Shown one piece after another: positions 8,335 through 16,629 of a DNA stretch of 61,975 bases (its first letter is position 1; every line of letters starts with the position of its first letter). A model generated the notes under the pieces. It saw only the letters and a list, made by a program, of their open reading frames with translations, had not been told where the DNA came from and did no database searches. The DNA is taken from positions 1 to 61,975 of the forward strand of contig NZ_CANRMB010000016.1 of the NCBI RefSeq assembly GCF_947631635.1, given 5' to 3'. Origin of the DNA: an uncultured Dysosmobacter sp. GTDB taxonomy: Bacteria; Bacillota; Clostridia; Oscillospirales; Oscillospiraceae. The position numbers were made by a program, and so were the translations under genes.

Positions 8335-9201
8335 TCAATCCAGTACCTGGACCGCCGCGCCCAGCACGCCGTCGCCGATGTACACGCTGAGGGTGCCGTC
8401 GATCTCGCCCTCCCAGATGTGGTCGTAGTTGGGCAGAGCCTCCGTCAGCTTCCGGCGGACGGTCTCCATCTCCGCCGGCGCGCCGCCGTTGGCCACCGCC
8501 AGATTGTAGCGCTTGTGGTCTCCGCAGCTCTTCACTGTCAGCGCCACCAGTTTGTCGATGACTTGGTTGCGTCCCCGAACCTTGGCAACGGACTGAAGCT
8601 GTCCGTCCGGTGCGAAGGTGATGATGGGCTTGATCTGCAGCAGCGTCCCCGCCGTGGCCGTCACCTTGCCGATGCGGCCGCCCTTTTGCAGATACTCCAG
8701 CGTATCCACGGAGAAATAGGGGTGGCTGCCCGCGATCAGCTGGGGCAGACGGCGCTCCGTCAGCTCCTTCCAGCCCATGCCGCCGCGGATGTCCTCCGCG
8801 GCCTGCAGCAGGGTCATGCCCATGCCCAGAGAGCCGCTGACCGAGTCAAAGACCTTGATCGGCAGCATTCCCCGGCACTCCTCCGCAAGGAGCCGCACCA
8901 GGTTATAGGTGCCGGACAGCCCGCTGGACAGCATCACGGCGATCACGCCGTCGTAGCCGTCCATCACGATCTGCCGCAGGATCTTCTCGATCGTCTCCCC
9001 CGCCGGCAGAGAGGTCTGGGGCAGCTCTCCGGACCGGAGGCGTTTGTAAATATCCACGTTGCGAATATCCACGCCGTCGGAATACTCCCCATCCGCGCAC
9101 AGGATGCGCAGAGGGACGACATAGATCTGATTTTCCGCCGCCAGAGCAGGCGTCAGGTCCGCGCAGGAATCTGTCAGCAACGCGATCTTTTGTGGGCACA
9201 T
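8335..9201 (-). CDS. DegV family protein (fatty-acid binding)
   Basis: A 288-residue DegV/FakB-type protein. Such proteins bind a fatty acid and, with kinase FakA, deliver acyl-phosphate for phospholipid synthesis. The N-terminus KIALLTDSCADLTPAL is the family signature; the fatty-acid head-group pocket residues appear in TSLPAG (about 63-68) and LSSGLSGTY (about 90-98), plus the later FSVDTLEYLQKGGRIG. The ATG follows AAAGGAGT. It stands alone, ending at the shared terminator. No fakA homologue is visible here. Confidence 0.9.
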   Translation of the reverse strand: MCPQKIALLTDSCADLTPALAAENQIYVVPLRILCADGEYSDGVDIRNVDIYKRLRSGELPQTSLPAGETIEKILRQIVMDGYDGVIAVMLSSGLSGTYNLVRLLAEECRGMLPIKVFDSVSGSLGMGMTLLQAAEDIRGGMGWKELTERRLPQLIAGSHPYFSVDTLEYLQKGGRIGKVTATAGTLLQIKPIITFAPDGQLQSVAKVRGRNQVIDKLVALTVKSCGDHKRYNLAVANGGAPAEMETVRRKLTEALPNYDHIWEGEIDGTLSVYIGDGVLGAAVQVLD

Positions 9202-9296
9202 AAATCTATCTGACTCCTTTACGAGTTTTTAACACACCGGAATGATTATCCCACAAAACCGCAAAAATCGCAAGAGCTGCCTGCCCACTTTCTGAA

Positions 9297-9329
9297 AAAA
9301 GCTGAAAGAGCCGCGTCCGCGGCTCTTTC
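9297..9329 (-). terminator. Terminator of the Xre/zinc-ribbon gene
   Basis: Perfect 12-bp stem GAAAGAGCCGCG / CGCGGCTCTTTC with a 2-nt loop, followed on the minus strand by AGCTTTTTT. It begins 2 bp after the stop codon. Confidence 0.85.
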
Positions 9330-9330
9330 C

Positions 9331-9777
9331 TCATCCCTTCTTCCAGCGGTCCAGCGTGGGCAGCAGCCCCCGCATGTAGGCCCGGCAGGACTCCGGCTCC
9401 GTCTGCCCCAGCGGCATGAACTGGATACAGTGCTCGACCATCTCCTCCATGGTGCACATCTGCACAAAATGTCCGTCCTCCCAGCACCATTTGCAGTACT
9501 GCTCGTTGAAGGTTCCATCCGGCTCTCTTGCCAGCAGCTCGTCGCTCAAAGGCATCCCGCAGCTCTGACAGACCAGTGTCCGGGGGCTTCCCAGCAGGGT
9601 GTTGATGGACACGCCGAACAGTTTGGACATCGCCAGCAGCGTCTCCGTCTCCGGCACTGTCTCTCCCCGCTCCCAGCGGCTCACGGCCTGCCGGGTGACA
9701 AACAGCTTGTCCGCCACGTCATTTTGGGAAAGCCCCGCTTTTTTCCGCAGGTCTGTGAATACATCCCTGAATTCCAC
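9331..9777 (-). CDS. Xre-type HTH protein with C-terminal zinc ribbon
   Basis: 148 residues in two parts. Residues about 6-60 are a Cro/CI helix-turn-helix ([27 protein letters not shown]), a DNA-binding domain. Residues about 72-148 hold a zinc ribbon with CQSCGMPL and CKWCWEDG, the pattern of the putative zinc-ribbon family often fused to Xre domains in clostridia. The start is a GTG at 9777 behind GGAGGTGAGC; the long upstream frame has no ribosome site and overlaps the divergent macrodomain gene. It is probably an autoregulated cytoplasmic regulator of itself or the macrodomain gene. Confidence 0.85.
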   Translation of the reverse strand: MEFRDVFTDLRKKAGLSQNDVADKLFVTRQAVSRWERGETVPETETLLAMSKLFGVSINTLLGSPRTLVCQSCGMPLSDELLAREPDGTFNEQYCKWCWEDGHFVQMCTMEEMVEHCIQFMPLGQTEPESCRAYMRGLLPTLDRWKKG

Positions 9778-9856
9778 AACGCTCACCTCCTGTCTCCAGC
9801 CTACCACACCGCCTCTCCCTTGTAAAGCAACCGTCTGTTTCCCCCATTTTCCAGAC

Positions 9857-9884
9857 TTGCTTTTTTCCGTATTCACGGTATACT
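9857..9884 (+). promoter_or_regulatory. Promoter of the macrodomain gene
   Basis: TTGCTT (9857-9862), 16-bp spacer, TATACT (9879-9884), 26 bp before the ATG at 9911. It lies in the divergent region with the Xre-type regulator. Confidence 0.5.
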
Positions 9885-9910
9885 GGAGAAAAAAGACACA
9901 GAGGTGCAAT

Positions 9911-10447
9911 ATGGGAAGATTTTCGATCATCACCGGTGATATCACCCTTTCGGACGCGGAGGCCATTGTCAACGCCGCCAACACCACCCTTCTGGGCGGC
10001 AGCGGTGTGGACGGTGCCATCCATGCCGCCGCGGGACCGGAGCTGCTGGCGGAGTGCCGGACGCTGAACGGCTGTGAGACCGGCCAGGCCAAGCTGACCG
10101 GCGGCTACCGCCTGCCCGCAAAATATGTGATCCACACCCCCGGCCCCATCTGGCGGGGCGGAAACAGCGGCGAGGCGGAGCTTCTGGCCTCCTGCTACCG
10201 CTCCTGCCTGGCTCTGGCGGAGCAGCACGGTATCCGCACCCTGGACTTTCCCTCCATTTCCACCGGGGTCTACGGCTATCCCCTTTCCCAGGCGGCAGGC
10301 ATTGCCCTGAAAGCCATCATGGACTTTCTGGCAGCCCACGACCTGCCGGAGCAGGTGCGGATGGTCTGCCATACAGAGGAGACCGCCAAGGTCTACCGCC
10401 AGACCTGGAACATCTGGTACGCCACGGACAAAGCCTCCCGCATGTGA
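9911..10447 (+). CDS. Macrodomain protein (ADP-ribose-binding, YmdB-like)
   Basis: 178 residues. The macrodomain fold is clear from [34 protein letters not shown] (residues 9-41, described by its key Asn, Gly-rich loop and Asp), then YVIHTPGP and the diphosphate loop [10 protein letters not shown]. Proteins of this type hydrolyse O-acetyl-ADP-ribose or remove ADP-ribose from proteins in the cytoplasm. The ATG follows GAGGTG. It is transcribed alone, divergently from the Xre/zinc-ribbon regulator, and ends at a strong terminator. Confidence 0.92.
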   Translation: MGRFSIITGDITLSDAEAIVNAANTTLLGGSGVDGAIHAAAGPELLAECRTLNGCETGQAKLTGGYRLPAKYVIHTPGPIWRGGNSGEAELLASCYRSCLALAEQHGIRTLDFPSISTGVYGYPLSQAAGIALKAIMDFLAAHDLPEQVRMVCHTEETAKVYRQTWNIWYATDKASRM

Positions 10448-10448
10448 G

Positions 10449-10477
10449 AAAATGCAGCCCTTTCGGGCTGCATTTTT
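10449..10477 (+). terminator. Terminator after the macrodomain gene
   Basis: AAAATGCAGCCC stem, TTTC loop, GGGCTGCATTTTT. Directly after the stop codon. On the minus strand the A/T flanks are symmetric enough to serve the convergent ABC-F gene too. Confidence 0.9.
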
Positions 10478-12248
10478 ATTGCGCGTCGATCTTTTCCTTC
10501 AGCTCATTGAGGTAGACCCACCGCTCCGTTTTCTCCTCCAGCCGGGCCTCCAGGTCCTCCTGCTGGGCCTGCAATTCCTGGAGCCTCACGTAGTCGCTGC
10601 TGCACTGCCCCTGGGCCTCCTGACACGCGGCCAGCTGGGCTTCCAGGTCCGCCAGCTCGTCATCGATCGTCTGGAACTCCATCTGCTCCTTGAAGGTGAA
10701 TTTCAGCTTCCGCTCCCGTGTCCGTTCTGCCGCCGCCTTGGGCTTTTCCGCCTTAGCCGGAGCTTCCTCCTCCCGGCGCTTCTCCGCCCAGTCGGACCAG
10801 TTGCCGGTATACCGCAGGATCTCTCCCCCGCCCCGGACTTCGATGATGGATTCCGCCAGCTTGTCCAGAAAGAACCGGTCGTGGGACACCGTGAGGATGG
10901 GACCGGGGAACCCCTGCAGATAGTCCTCCAGGATGGACAGAGTCATGACGTCCAGATCGTTGGTCGGCTCGTCCAGCAGCAGCACGTTGGGGGCCTCCAT
11001 CAGCACCGACAGCAGATACAGCCGCCGGCGCTCGCCGCCGGACAGCCGCCCGATGGGCACGGACTGCAAATCGCTGGGGAATAAAAACCGCTCCATCATC
11101 TGGTTGGCGGAGAAGGTCCCCTCGTCGGTCCGCACCTCGTCGGCGATGTCGTGAATGAAGTCATACACCCGCTGGCCCAGGTCCAGCTCCCGGCCCTCCT
11201 GGGAGAAGTGGCCGATCTTCACCGTGGTCCCGATCTCCACGCTGCCGCGGTCCGGCTCCAGCTCCCCGGCGATCAGGTGCAGCAGCGTGGACTTGCCCGC
11301 GCCGTTGCGGCCCACAATGCCGATGCGGTCGTTCCGCAGAAGGTTATAGGAGAAATGGTCCACGATGGTCCGGCCGTCGAACGCCTTGCTCACATCCCGC
11401 AGCTCAATGATCTTCCTGCCCAGGCGGCTGGACGCCGCCGCCATCTGAACGGTGTCGTCCGTCTCCGGCGCGGCCTTGTCCAGCAGGGCCTCATACCGCT
11501 GGATGCGCTCCTTGCTTTTGGTGGTCCGGGCCTTGCAGCCTCGCATGATCCACTCCCGCTCCACCCGCAGGATGGACTGGCGCTTCCGCTCGCTGGCCTC
11601 CGCCATCTCCGCCCGCTGGGCTTTCAGCTCCAGATACCTGGAGTAGTTGGCCTCGTAATGGTACAGCTTGCCCCGGCTCAGCTCCGTGATGTGGTTCACC
11701 ACCCGTTCCAGGAAATAGCGGTCGTGGGTCACCATGACAAGCCCGCCCTTGAAGCGGCGGAGCCAGTCCTCCAGCCAGGCCACCATCTCGCTGTCCAGGT
11801 GGTTGGTGGGCTCGTCCAGAAACAGCACGTCCGCCGGGTGGATGAGGGCCGCCGCCAGGGCCGCCCGTTTCCGCTGGCCGCCGGAGAGGGTCCCCACCTT
11901 CTGGTCAACATCCGGCAGGCCCAGCTTGTTCAGCATGGCCTTGGCCTCATACTCGTTCAGCGCCCGGAACTCCGGCGGGAAGTGGAGAAAGACCTGCTCC
12001 AGCACCGTGGCGTCGTCCTGCATCACCGGATTTTGGGGCAGAAAGCTGACCTGCACGTTGGGATTCCGGGAGATGCGCCCGGCGTCCGCCTCCGTAACTC
12101 CCGCCAGGACCTTTAAAAAGGTGGACTTGCCGGTGCCGTTGATGCCGATAACGCCGGTCTTGTCCCCCTCATTCAGATAAAAATTCACATCGTCCAGCAG
12201 TTGGCGGCTGCCGAAATTGATGGAGAGATGTTCTGCGGATAAAAGCAT
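10476..12248 (-). CDS. ABC-F family ATPase (Uup/YfmR type)
   Basis: 590 residues with two ABC nucleotide-binding domains on one chain and no membrane segments, as in ABC-F translation factors. First Walker A GINGTGKST (about 35-43), signature LSGGQRKRAALA, Walker B DVLFLDEPTNHLD; the linker between domains is charged and helical; second Walker A GRNGAGKST, signature LSGGERRRLYLL and LLLDEPTNDLD. A C-terminal coiled-coil (from about 500) full of Glu/Arg/Lys is typical of Uup. These proteins act at the ribosomal E site. The ATG follows AGGAGG. No resistance-type features separate it from housekeeping members. Confidence 0.9.
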   Translation of the reverse strand: MLLSAEHLSINFGSRQLLDDVNFYLNEGDKTGVIGINGTGKSTFLKVLAGVTEADAGRISRNPNVQVSFLPQNPVMQDDATVLEQVFLHFPPEFRALNEYEAKAMLNKLGLPDVDQKVGTLSGGQRKRAALAAALIHPADVLFLDEPTNHLDSEMVAWLEDWLRRFKGGLVMVTHDRYFLERVVNHITELSRGKLYHYEANYSRYLELKAQRAEMAEASERKRQSILRVEREWIMRGCKARTTKSKERIQRYEALLDKAAPETDDTVQMAAASSRLGRKIIELRDVSKAFDGRTIVDHFSYNLLRNDRIGIVGRNGAGKSTLLHLIAGELEPDRGSVEIGTTVKIGHFSQEGRELDLGQRVYDFIHDIADEVRTDEGTFSANQMMERFLFPSDLQSVPIGRLSGGERRRLYLLSVLMEAPNVLLLDEPTNDLDVMTLSILEDYLQGFPGPILTVSHDRFFLDKLAESIIEVRGGGEILRYTGNWSDWAEKRREEEAPAKAEKPKAAAERTRERKLKFTFKEQMEFQTIDDELADLEAQLAACQEAQGQCSSDYVRLQELQAQQEDLEARLEEKTERWVYLNELKEKIDAQ

Positions 12249-12293
12249 GAGATGCCTCCTGTTGTGGAATTGAGCTATTTGATAAACTGGAAT

Positions 12294-12728
12294 CTATATA
12301 TTCTGTTCCATTTCATCTGTCGGCTCGTAATTGATCTTCCAGTCCAAGTACGAGCCTAAAGTTCCGCAGTTTGTACAGCGGTTGCCAATATAGACCCACT
12401 TTACACTCCCGTTCTCCCTGCGGATAAAGCCGACTCTTACATGGAAAGATTTGCAGGTCTTGCATACCGGACACGTTCTTAATCTTGGCTTGGCGTCTTT
12501 CCATACCTCATCGCAATCCAAAAGGATCTTTTTCGTTCCGCATTTGGTGCATACCACTTGAACAGCGCCTTCCCTTTGGTCGACCCGCATGTTAAAACTG
12601 TCATTTCCGCACGAATGGCACAAAACGGGTTTTATATCCATGCTCTCATCCCCGGAATACAAACGGAGCCATTCGGAGATATCGTCTCCATTGTCTCCCG
12701 TCCAATATTTCTTTGTTCGATCGATCAT
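12294..12728 (-). CDS. Hypothetical zinc-ribbon protein
   Basis: 144 residues, not assigned to a named family. Three CxxC pairs are visible: CHSCGND (near 37-43), CTKCGTKK (near 60-67) and CPVCKTCKS (near 86-94), and a fourth, CTNCGTLG, near 118-125. Together they suggest two zinc ribbons. The second ribbon, with its TCPVC...CTNCGT spacing, resembles TFIIS-like ribbons, but function is unknown. AGAGGGAAC precedes the ATG. It lies between the ABC-F gene and an ATPase gene on the same strand, with 35 bp to the latter. Confidence 0.7.
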   Translation of the reverse strand: MIDRTKKYWTGDNGDDISEWLRLYSGDESMDIKPVLCHSCGNDSFNMRVDQREGAVQVVCTKCGTKKILLDCDEVWKDAKPRLRTCPVCKTCKSFHVRVGFIRRENGSVKWVYIGNRCTNCGTLGSYLDWKINYEPTDEMEQNI

Positions 12729-12763
12729 AACTGTTCCCTCTGTTAAACCGCAGTCTCAAATTT

Positions 12764-13258
12764 TTATAGTGCTTTTATGGTATCCGAAATTTCTGCGGCC
12801 GTTTTTCCATCTGTGTCGATCTTGATCGTGTCAAGAGCTTGGTACATCGGGAGCCTTGCAATGCTTCTCCCGATGACATCTGCTGTGCGGATCCCCCTCC
12901 TGATGTCCGCGGCAAGTCTGCTCCGAAGCGTTGTTTCGTCTGCGATGAGCGAAATGCACTTTATGGCGCAATTTTCCGTGTCTAACCGCTCTAAAATGGA
13001 GTCCATGATGGATTGCTCGTGCATGACCCAGCAGAAAATGATATTCTCATACGCAGAGCAATGCAGAAAGCGATTGAGGAGATAGCAGATATTGTCCATT
13101 ACCATTGCCTTGGTCTCATCAGTCACCTGAAAGGGACTCGCATCCCAGCACCAGTCGCCGTCAAGAAATACGCTGTTGGGCAGCTCCTTTTTCAGCCGCC
13201 GGCATACGGTCGACTTTCCAACGCCCATCGTGCCGCCGATCAAAAACAGGTTTTTCAT
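12764..13258 (-). CDS. P-loop nucleotide kinase-like protein
   Basis: About 164 residues. The Walker A GGTMGVGKST is at the N-terminus (residues 6-15) and FLDGDWCW follows where shikimate- and gluconate-kinase-like proteins have their acceptor-site Asp. A lid-like segment with several Arg (LRSRLAADIRRGIRTADVIGRS) is near residue 110. The fold is that of small-molecule kinases; the substrate is unknown. GAGGAAATGG precedes two possible starts (13267 and 13258); the second has better spacing. It is probably the first gene of a short operon with the zinc-ribbon gene. Confidence 0.72.
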   Translation of the reverse strand: MKNLFLIGGTMGVGKSTVCRRLKKELPNSVFLDGDWCWDASPFQVTDETKAMVMDNICYLLNRFLHCSAYENIIFCWVMHEQSIMDSILERLDTENCAIKCISLIADETTLRSRLAADIRRGIRTADVIGRSIARLPMYQALDTIKIDTDGKTAAEISDTIKAL

Positions 13259-13407
13259 ATCGTCCATTTCCTCAAAAAATGCCGGTCTATCGATTTGAAC
13301 TGATTATACCGTATCCGCACGGTCCTTTCAAGTCCGGCCGCCGTATGTTCCCCCCTGTTCAAACGCCGCTTTTTATGCTATTCTGAATTCTGAAAGGGGG
13401 CGCGCTT

Positions 13408-14298
13408 TTGGAGACCATCACGAAAACCATCACGTCTGAGGAGGACGGCTCCACCGTCCGACATATCCTGAAAGCCGGGCTGCACTTCTCCTCCCATGCC
13501 GTCTCCCGGCTGACCCGGGCGGAAAACGGCATCCTGGTCAACGGGCGGCACGCCCGCACCGTGGATGTTCTCCGCGCCGGAGACGTTCTGACCGTGGAGA
13601 CCGGGGACCACCGTCCCCCAAAAGTCGAAGTCGTCCCCGGCGACTGGCCCCTGCCCATCGTCTGGGAGGACGGCCACCTGCTGGTGGTGAACAAGCCCGC
13701 GGGCATGACCGCCCACGCCTCCAATTTCCTGCCGGACACCCCTACAGTGGCGGGGGCCCTGGCCTGGAAGCGGGGCACGGACTCCATCTTCCACTCCGTC
13801 AACCGGCTGGACAAGGGCACCACCGGCCTCATGGTGGTGGCAAAAAGCGGCTATGTCCACGACCGTCTCCGCCGCAGCCTCCACACCCCCGGGTTCATCC
13901 GGGAGTACCGGGCCGTCTGCGTCGGCTGTCCGGAGCCGAGGAGCGGCGTCATCCGCGCGCCCATCGGCCGGGATGAGACCTCCGCCATCCGCCGGTGCGT
14001 GCGCCCGGACGGGCTTCCCGCCGTCTCCCACTACGACGTGCTGGCGCGGCAAGGCCCCCTGTCCCTGCTGCGGCTGATCCCGGAGACCGGCCGCACCCAC
14101 CAGCTGCGGGTGCACATGGCCTCCATTGGCTGCCCTCTGGCGGGGGACTGGCTGTACGGCACGGAGGACCTGTCCCTCATCGCCCGCCCCGCCCTGCACT
14201 CCTATGCCCTGACCCTGACCCACCCTGTCACTGGGGAGGTCCTGCGCCTCACCGCTCCCATCCCCGGGGATATGGCGCGGCTGGTGCCCACACTGTGA
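13408..14298 (+). CDS. RluA-family pseudouridine synthase
   Basis: 296 residues. Converts uridine to pseudouridine in rRNA or tRNA. An S4-like N-terminus (about 12-70, VRHILKAGLHFSSHAVSRLTRAENGILVNG) precedes the catalytic domain with the invariant HSVNRLDKGTTGLMVVAK, where the Asp is the nucleophile, and the later ETGRTHQLRVHMASIGCPLAGD motif. The start is a TTG 8 nt after GAAAGGGGG; no ATG upstream is plausible. It is followed after 23 bp by a small ABM-domain gene, with which it is probably co-transcribed. Which RNA site it modifies cannot be told. Confidence 0.92.
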   Translation: METITKTITSEEDGSTVRHILKAGLHFSSHAVSRLTRAENGILVNGRHARTVDVLRAGDVLTVETGDHRPPKVEVVPGDWPLPIVWEDGHLLVVNKPAGMTAHASNFLPDTPTVAGALAWKRGTDSIFHSVNRLDKGTTGLMVVAKSGYVHDRLRRSLHTPGFIREYRAVCVGCPEPRSGVIRAPIGRDETSAIRRCVRPDGLPAVSHYDVLARQGPLSLLRLIPETGRTHQLRVHMASIGCPLAGDWLYGTEDLSLIARPALHSYALTLTHPVTGEVLRLTAPIPGDMARLVPTL

Positions 14299-14321
14299 TC
14301 TTTGAAAGGAGCTTTGATCTG

Positions 14322-14606
14322 ATGTTGACCTGGAATGTCACCTATCACTGCCGTCCCGGCCAGCGGGACGCCTTTTACCAAGCCCTGTGCGAGCTGGGCG
14401 TCCGCGAGAATTCCCTCCGGGAGGAGGGAAACGTGAAGTACGACTACTTCTTCTCCGCCGCAGACGGCGACGCCCTCCTGCTGGTGGAGACCTGGACCAC
14501 CCCCGCCCTGCAGGAGGCCCACTGTCAGACCGCGGTCTTTGCCCGGCTCCAGGCGCTGAAAGCCCAGTACTGCGACCATGTGTCCATCGACAAATTCAGC
14601 CATTGA
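14322..14606 (+). CDS. ABM-domain (antibiotic biosynthesis monooxygenase-like) small protein
   Basis: 94 residues forming a single dimeric alpha/beta-barrel domain: beta strand WNVTYHCRPGQRDAF, then NSLREEGNVKYDYFFSAADGDALLLVETWTT and a conserved helix with QEAHCQTAVF. The order and the E-x-W motif match ABM/YgiN-like quinol or small-molecule oxygenases, many of which have no proven activity. AAAGGAG lies 11 nt before the ATG. A GC-rich hairpin (14611-14636) ends the unit. Confidence 0.8.
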   Translation: MLTWNVTYHCRPGQRDAFYQALCELGVRENSLREEGNVKYDYFFSAADGDALLLVETWTTPALQEAHCQTAVFARLQALKAQYCDHVSIDKFSH

Positions 14607-14610
14607 ACAA

Positions 14611-14636
14611 CGCCCCGGCCCGCATGGGCCGGGGCG
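14611..14636. terminator. GC-rich hairpin between convergent genes
   Basis: CGCCCCGGCCC stem, GCAT loop, GGGCCGGGGCG. It lies between the ABM gene and the DUF4317 gene. The T-run is weak on both sides, so efficiency is uncertain. Confidence 0.55.
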
Positions 14637-14647
14637 TCTATGTACGT

Positions 14648-15778
14648 TCAGGGGATCTGGATCTGCACGCCGTTGACCTCCACGCCCTCCTCGGCCCGGA
14701 TCAGGATATACCGGGCGCCGTCGATCACGCGGGTCTCCACCAGGTCGCCCCGGTCCGGGTTCACCCGGATGGTCACATCCGGGGTCCGCACCTCCAGCTG
14801 TTTGGTGTCCACCAAATTGCGGGGGCTGAGGTCCGTCTCCGGGCCGAAGGCGCTGTCATAGCGCTCCTCGAACTCCGCCACATGCGCCTCCGCCACGCCG
14901 CAGGATTCCAGCACCCGCTTCACCGTCCCCTTGGAGACCACCAGCGGCTCCTCAATCTTATTGGCCTTGTGCTCCTCGATCATGCCGCACAGCCGGCCCT
15001 GGACCGCCTGGACCACCTCGTATTTACAGTCGCCGGAGAGAGTGTCCCCCAGGATGGTCTGGAAGGTCTCCATCTGCACCGCCGCCGGCATGGGGGCCGG
15101 AGTGCGGAAGATGGCGCCCACGAAATCCGGGTGGTTCTCCCCAATGTCCTTTGTGTAGTAGAGGGCGTTGTACAGGTTGGTGCTGCGGTCGTCAAAGGCC
15201 GGAAACAGGAATCCCGCCTCCGGCGGCGCCACCACCCAGTCCGCCTCCAGATTGCGGAACTTGTTCTCATAGACGAAGTAGCTCAGGGCCGCCTTGGTCA
15301 GCTTCACCGGGCAGATGCTGCACAGAATGTAGGAGAACACCTCCGAGGAAGCGTCGTCCTGCCGCTCTCCGTCCTTGGAGCGGTAGGGCACGTCGTAGGC
15401 GTCATAGGCCAACAGGATCAGATAATTCCCCTCCAGATCCAGGGACTGGATGGTCCGCTGGAAAAACGCCTGCACCGCCTCCCGGTCCCCCAGCTGGGAG
15501 CTGCGCAGGGCCATCAGCAGCTTGTGCGCGTCGCCCTCCACCACCTGGCGGGTGTCAAAGGCGATGTCCAGCAGGTTCTTCCCCACCGTGCCGGACAGCG
15601 TTTTCCGCAATACGCCCAGCAGCTGTTCGCTCTCCTCCTGATTCATCAGCGCCAGGGACTGGTCGAATTCCGAGATGATTTCCCGCTTTTCGTTGACATA
15701 ACATCCCCGCACATGGCTGATGTTGCTCTTGTCCGCCCGAAAACGCCGGCGAAGCTCCGCGATCTCCTTTTCTGTCAT
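14648..15778 (-). CDS. DUF4317 domain-containing protein
   Basis: 376 residues, soluble, matching the clostridial DUF4317 family by its N-terminus (KEIAELRRRFRADKSNISHVRGCYVNEKREII) and overall length. Recognition is from memory of this conserved start. Function is unknown. There is no signal peptide, membrane segment or metal motif. The start has AGAGGCAGGCT before ATG. It faces the ABM gene and is followed upstream by a Cys-rich protein gene on the same strand, 100 bp away. Confidence 0.8.
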   Translation of the reverse strand: MTEKEIAELRRRFRADKSNISHVRGCYVNEKREIISEFDQSLALMNQEESEQLLGVLRKTLSGTVGKNLLDIAFDTRQVVEGDAHKLLMALRSSQLGDREAVQAFFQRTIQSLDLEGNYLILLAYDAYDVPYRSKDGERQDDASSEVFSYILCSICPVKLTKAALSYFVYENKFRNLEADWVVAPPEAGFLFPAFDDRSTNLYNALYYTKDIGENHPDFVGAIFRTPAPMPAAVQMETFQTILGDTLSGDCKYEVVQAVQGRLCGMIEEHKANKIEEPLVVSKGTVKRVLESCGVAEAHVAEFEERYDSAFGPETDLSPRNLVDTKQLEVRTPDVTIRVNPDRGDLVETRVIDGARYILIRAEEGVEVNGVQIQIP

Positions 15779-15878
15779 AGCCTGCCTCTTTCACAAGAAT
15801 TCCCGCTGTCCGGCAGACCGGACGGCGGGAATCTATCATAGCACAAATCGTCCCGGAAGGGAACAGGTTTTTTGCGCC

Positions 15879-16250
15879 TCACTCCCCCATCCCCTGCAAT
15901 TCCAAAAGCTCCACGGCTCGCTGTCCCGCCGCCGTCAGGGCCATGCTGCCCTGGACCGGGTATGCGGCATAGGCGGCATAGTCAAAATTGGACAACGGCA
16001 GGTCATAGTCCAAGCTGATCAATCCTTTCAGCGACAACCAAAACAGGATCTCACTGTATTCCTCCGCAGGCCGCTCCCACTCCTCCAGATAGACCGGCTC
16101 CTCGCCATCCCTGCGGCGGGCCACCGGCAAAAACGGGATCTCCGCGAAGCGCCGCAGCATGGCGGCCTCGCCGGGCGTCAGCACCAGTTCCCGGCCGCAG
16201 CCGCCGCAGCAGCCCCCACAGCGATTTCCGCATCCCTCTCCACAGCCCAT
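15879..16250 (-). CDS. Small cysteine-rich N-terminus protein, unknown function
   Basis: 123 residues. The first 20 hold seven cysteines in CGEGCGNRCGGCCGGCG, which could bind metal or a cluster. The rest (GEAAMLRRFAEIPFLPVARRR, LFWLSLKGLISLDYDLPLSNFDY, ALTAAGQRAVELLE) looks like a winged-helix fold of the kind in MarR-like or uncharacterised clostridial proteins. AGGAGGCAGGCT precedes the chosen ATG; the frame upstream to 16394 lacks a ribosome site. I do not recognise the family with certainty. Confidence 0.7.
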   Translation of the reverse strand: MGCGEGCGNRCGGCCGGCGRELVLTPGEAAMLRRFAEIPFLPVARRRDGEEPVYLEEWERPAEEYSEILFWLSLKGLISLDYDLPLSNFDYAAYAAYPVQGSMALTAAGQRAVELLELQGMGE

Positions 16251-16383
16251 AGCCTGCCTCCTCAAAATTCTGTTTGTCCGCGCATAGTTTGCTTGTTCCG
16301 CGGGAAATGATTCATCCTGTCCAGCGTAACACACCCGGCGGGCAAATGCAACCGCCGTTCTCTTGCGTCCCGCCTCACGCCGT

Positions 16384-16570
16384 GGTATAGTCAATTCACT
16401 TGAAAAATCGCGGGCGATTTTTCAAGCGGGCGATGCCCGCTGTGCAGAAAGCACACAGGGATTGCCGATGAAATTCCAATCAAGGCCGCGGTCCGCGGCC
16501 TGTCACAGCGCATGTGCGCTGTGACGCTTGAAAAGTGGATCTGCGCTTTTCAAGTTATTTCATGATACCA
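16384..16570. repeat. Hairpin-train intergenic element A
   Basis: A 187-bp train of six back-to-back hairpins: CTTGAAAAATCGC/GCGATTTTTCAAG (16399-16426), GCGGGC/GCCCGC (16426-16440), TGTGC/GCACA (16441-16455), GGCCGCGG/CCGCGGCC (16484-16500), GTCACAGCGCA/TGCGCTGTGAC (16502-16525) and CTTGAAAAG/CTTTTCAAG (16527-16554). The ends (GGTATAGTCA... and ...TGATACC) are loosely inverted. It shares its layout with the element at 41501-41694. It lies directly upstream of a two-component operon, so it may also act in the 5' leader. Confidence 0.7.
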
Positions 16571-16629
16571 TGGGGACGATGCAAAAATGATGGAAGCAGG
16601 ATGCACACTGTCTTCAAGAGGTGAGCGCT

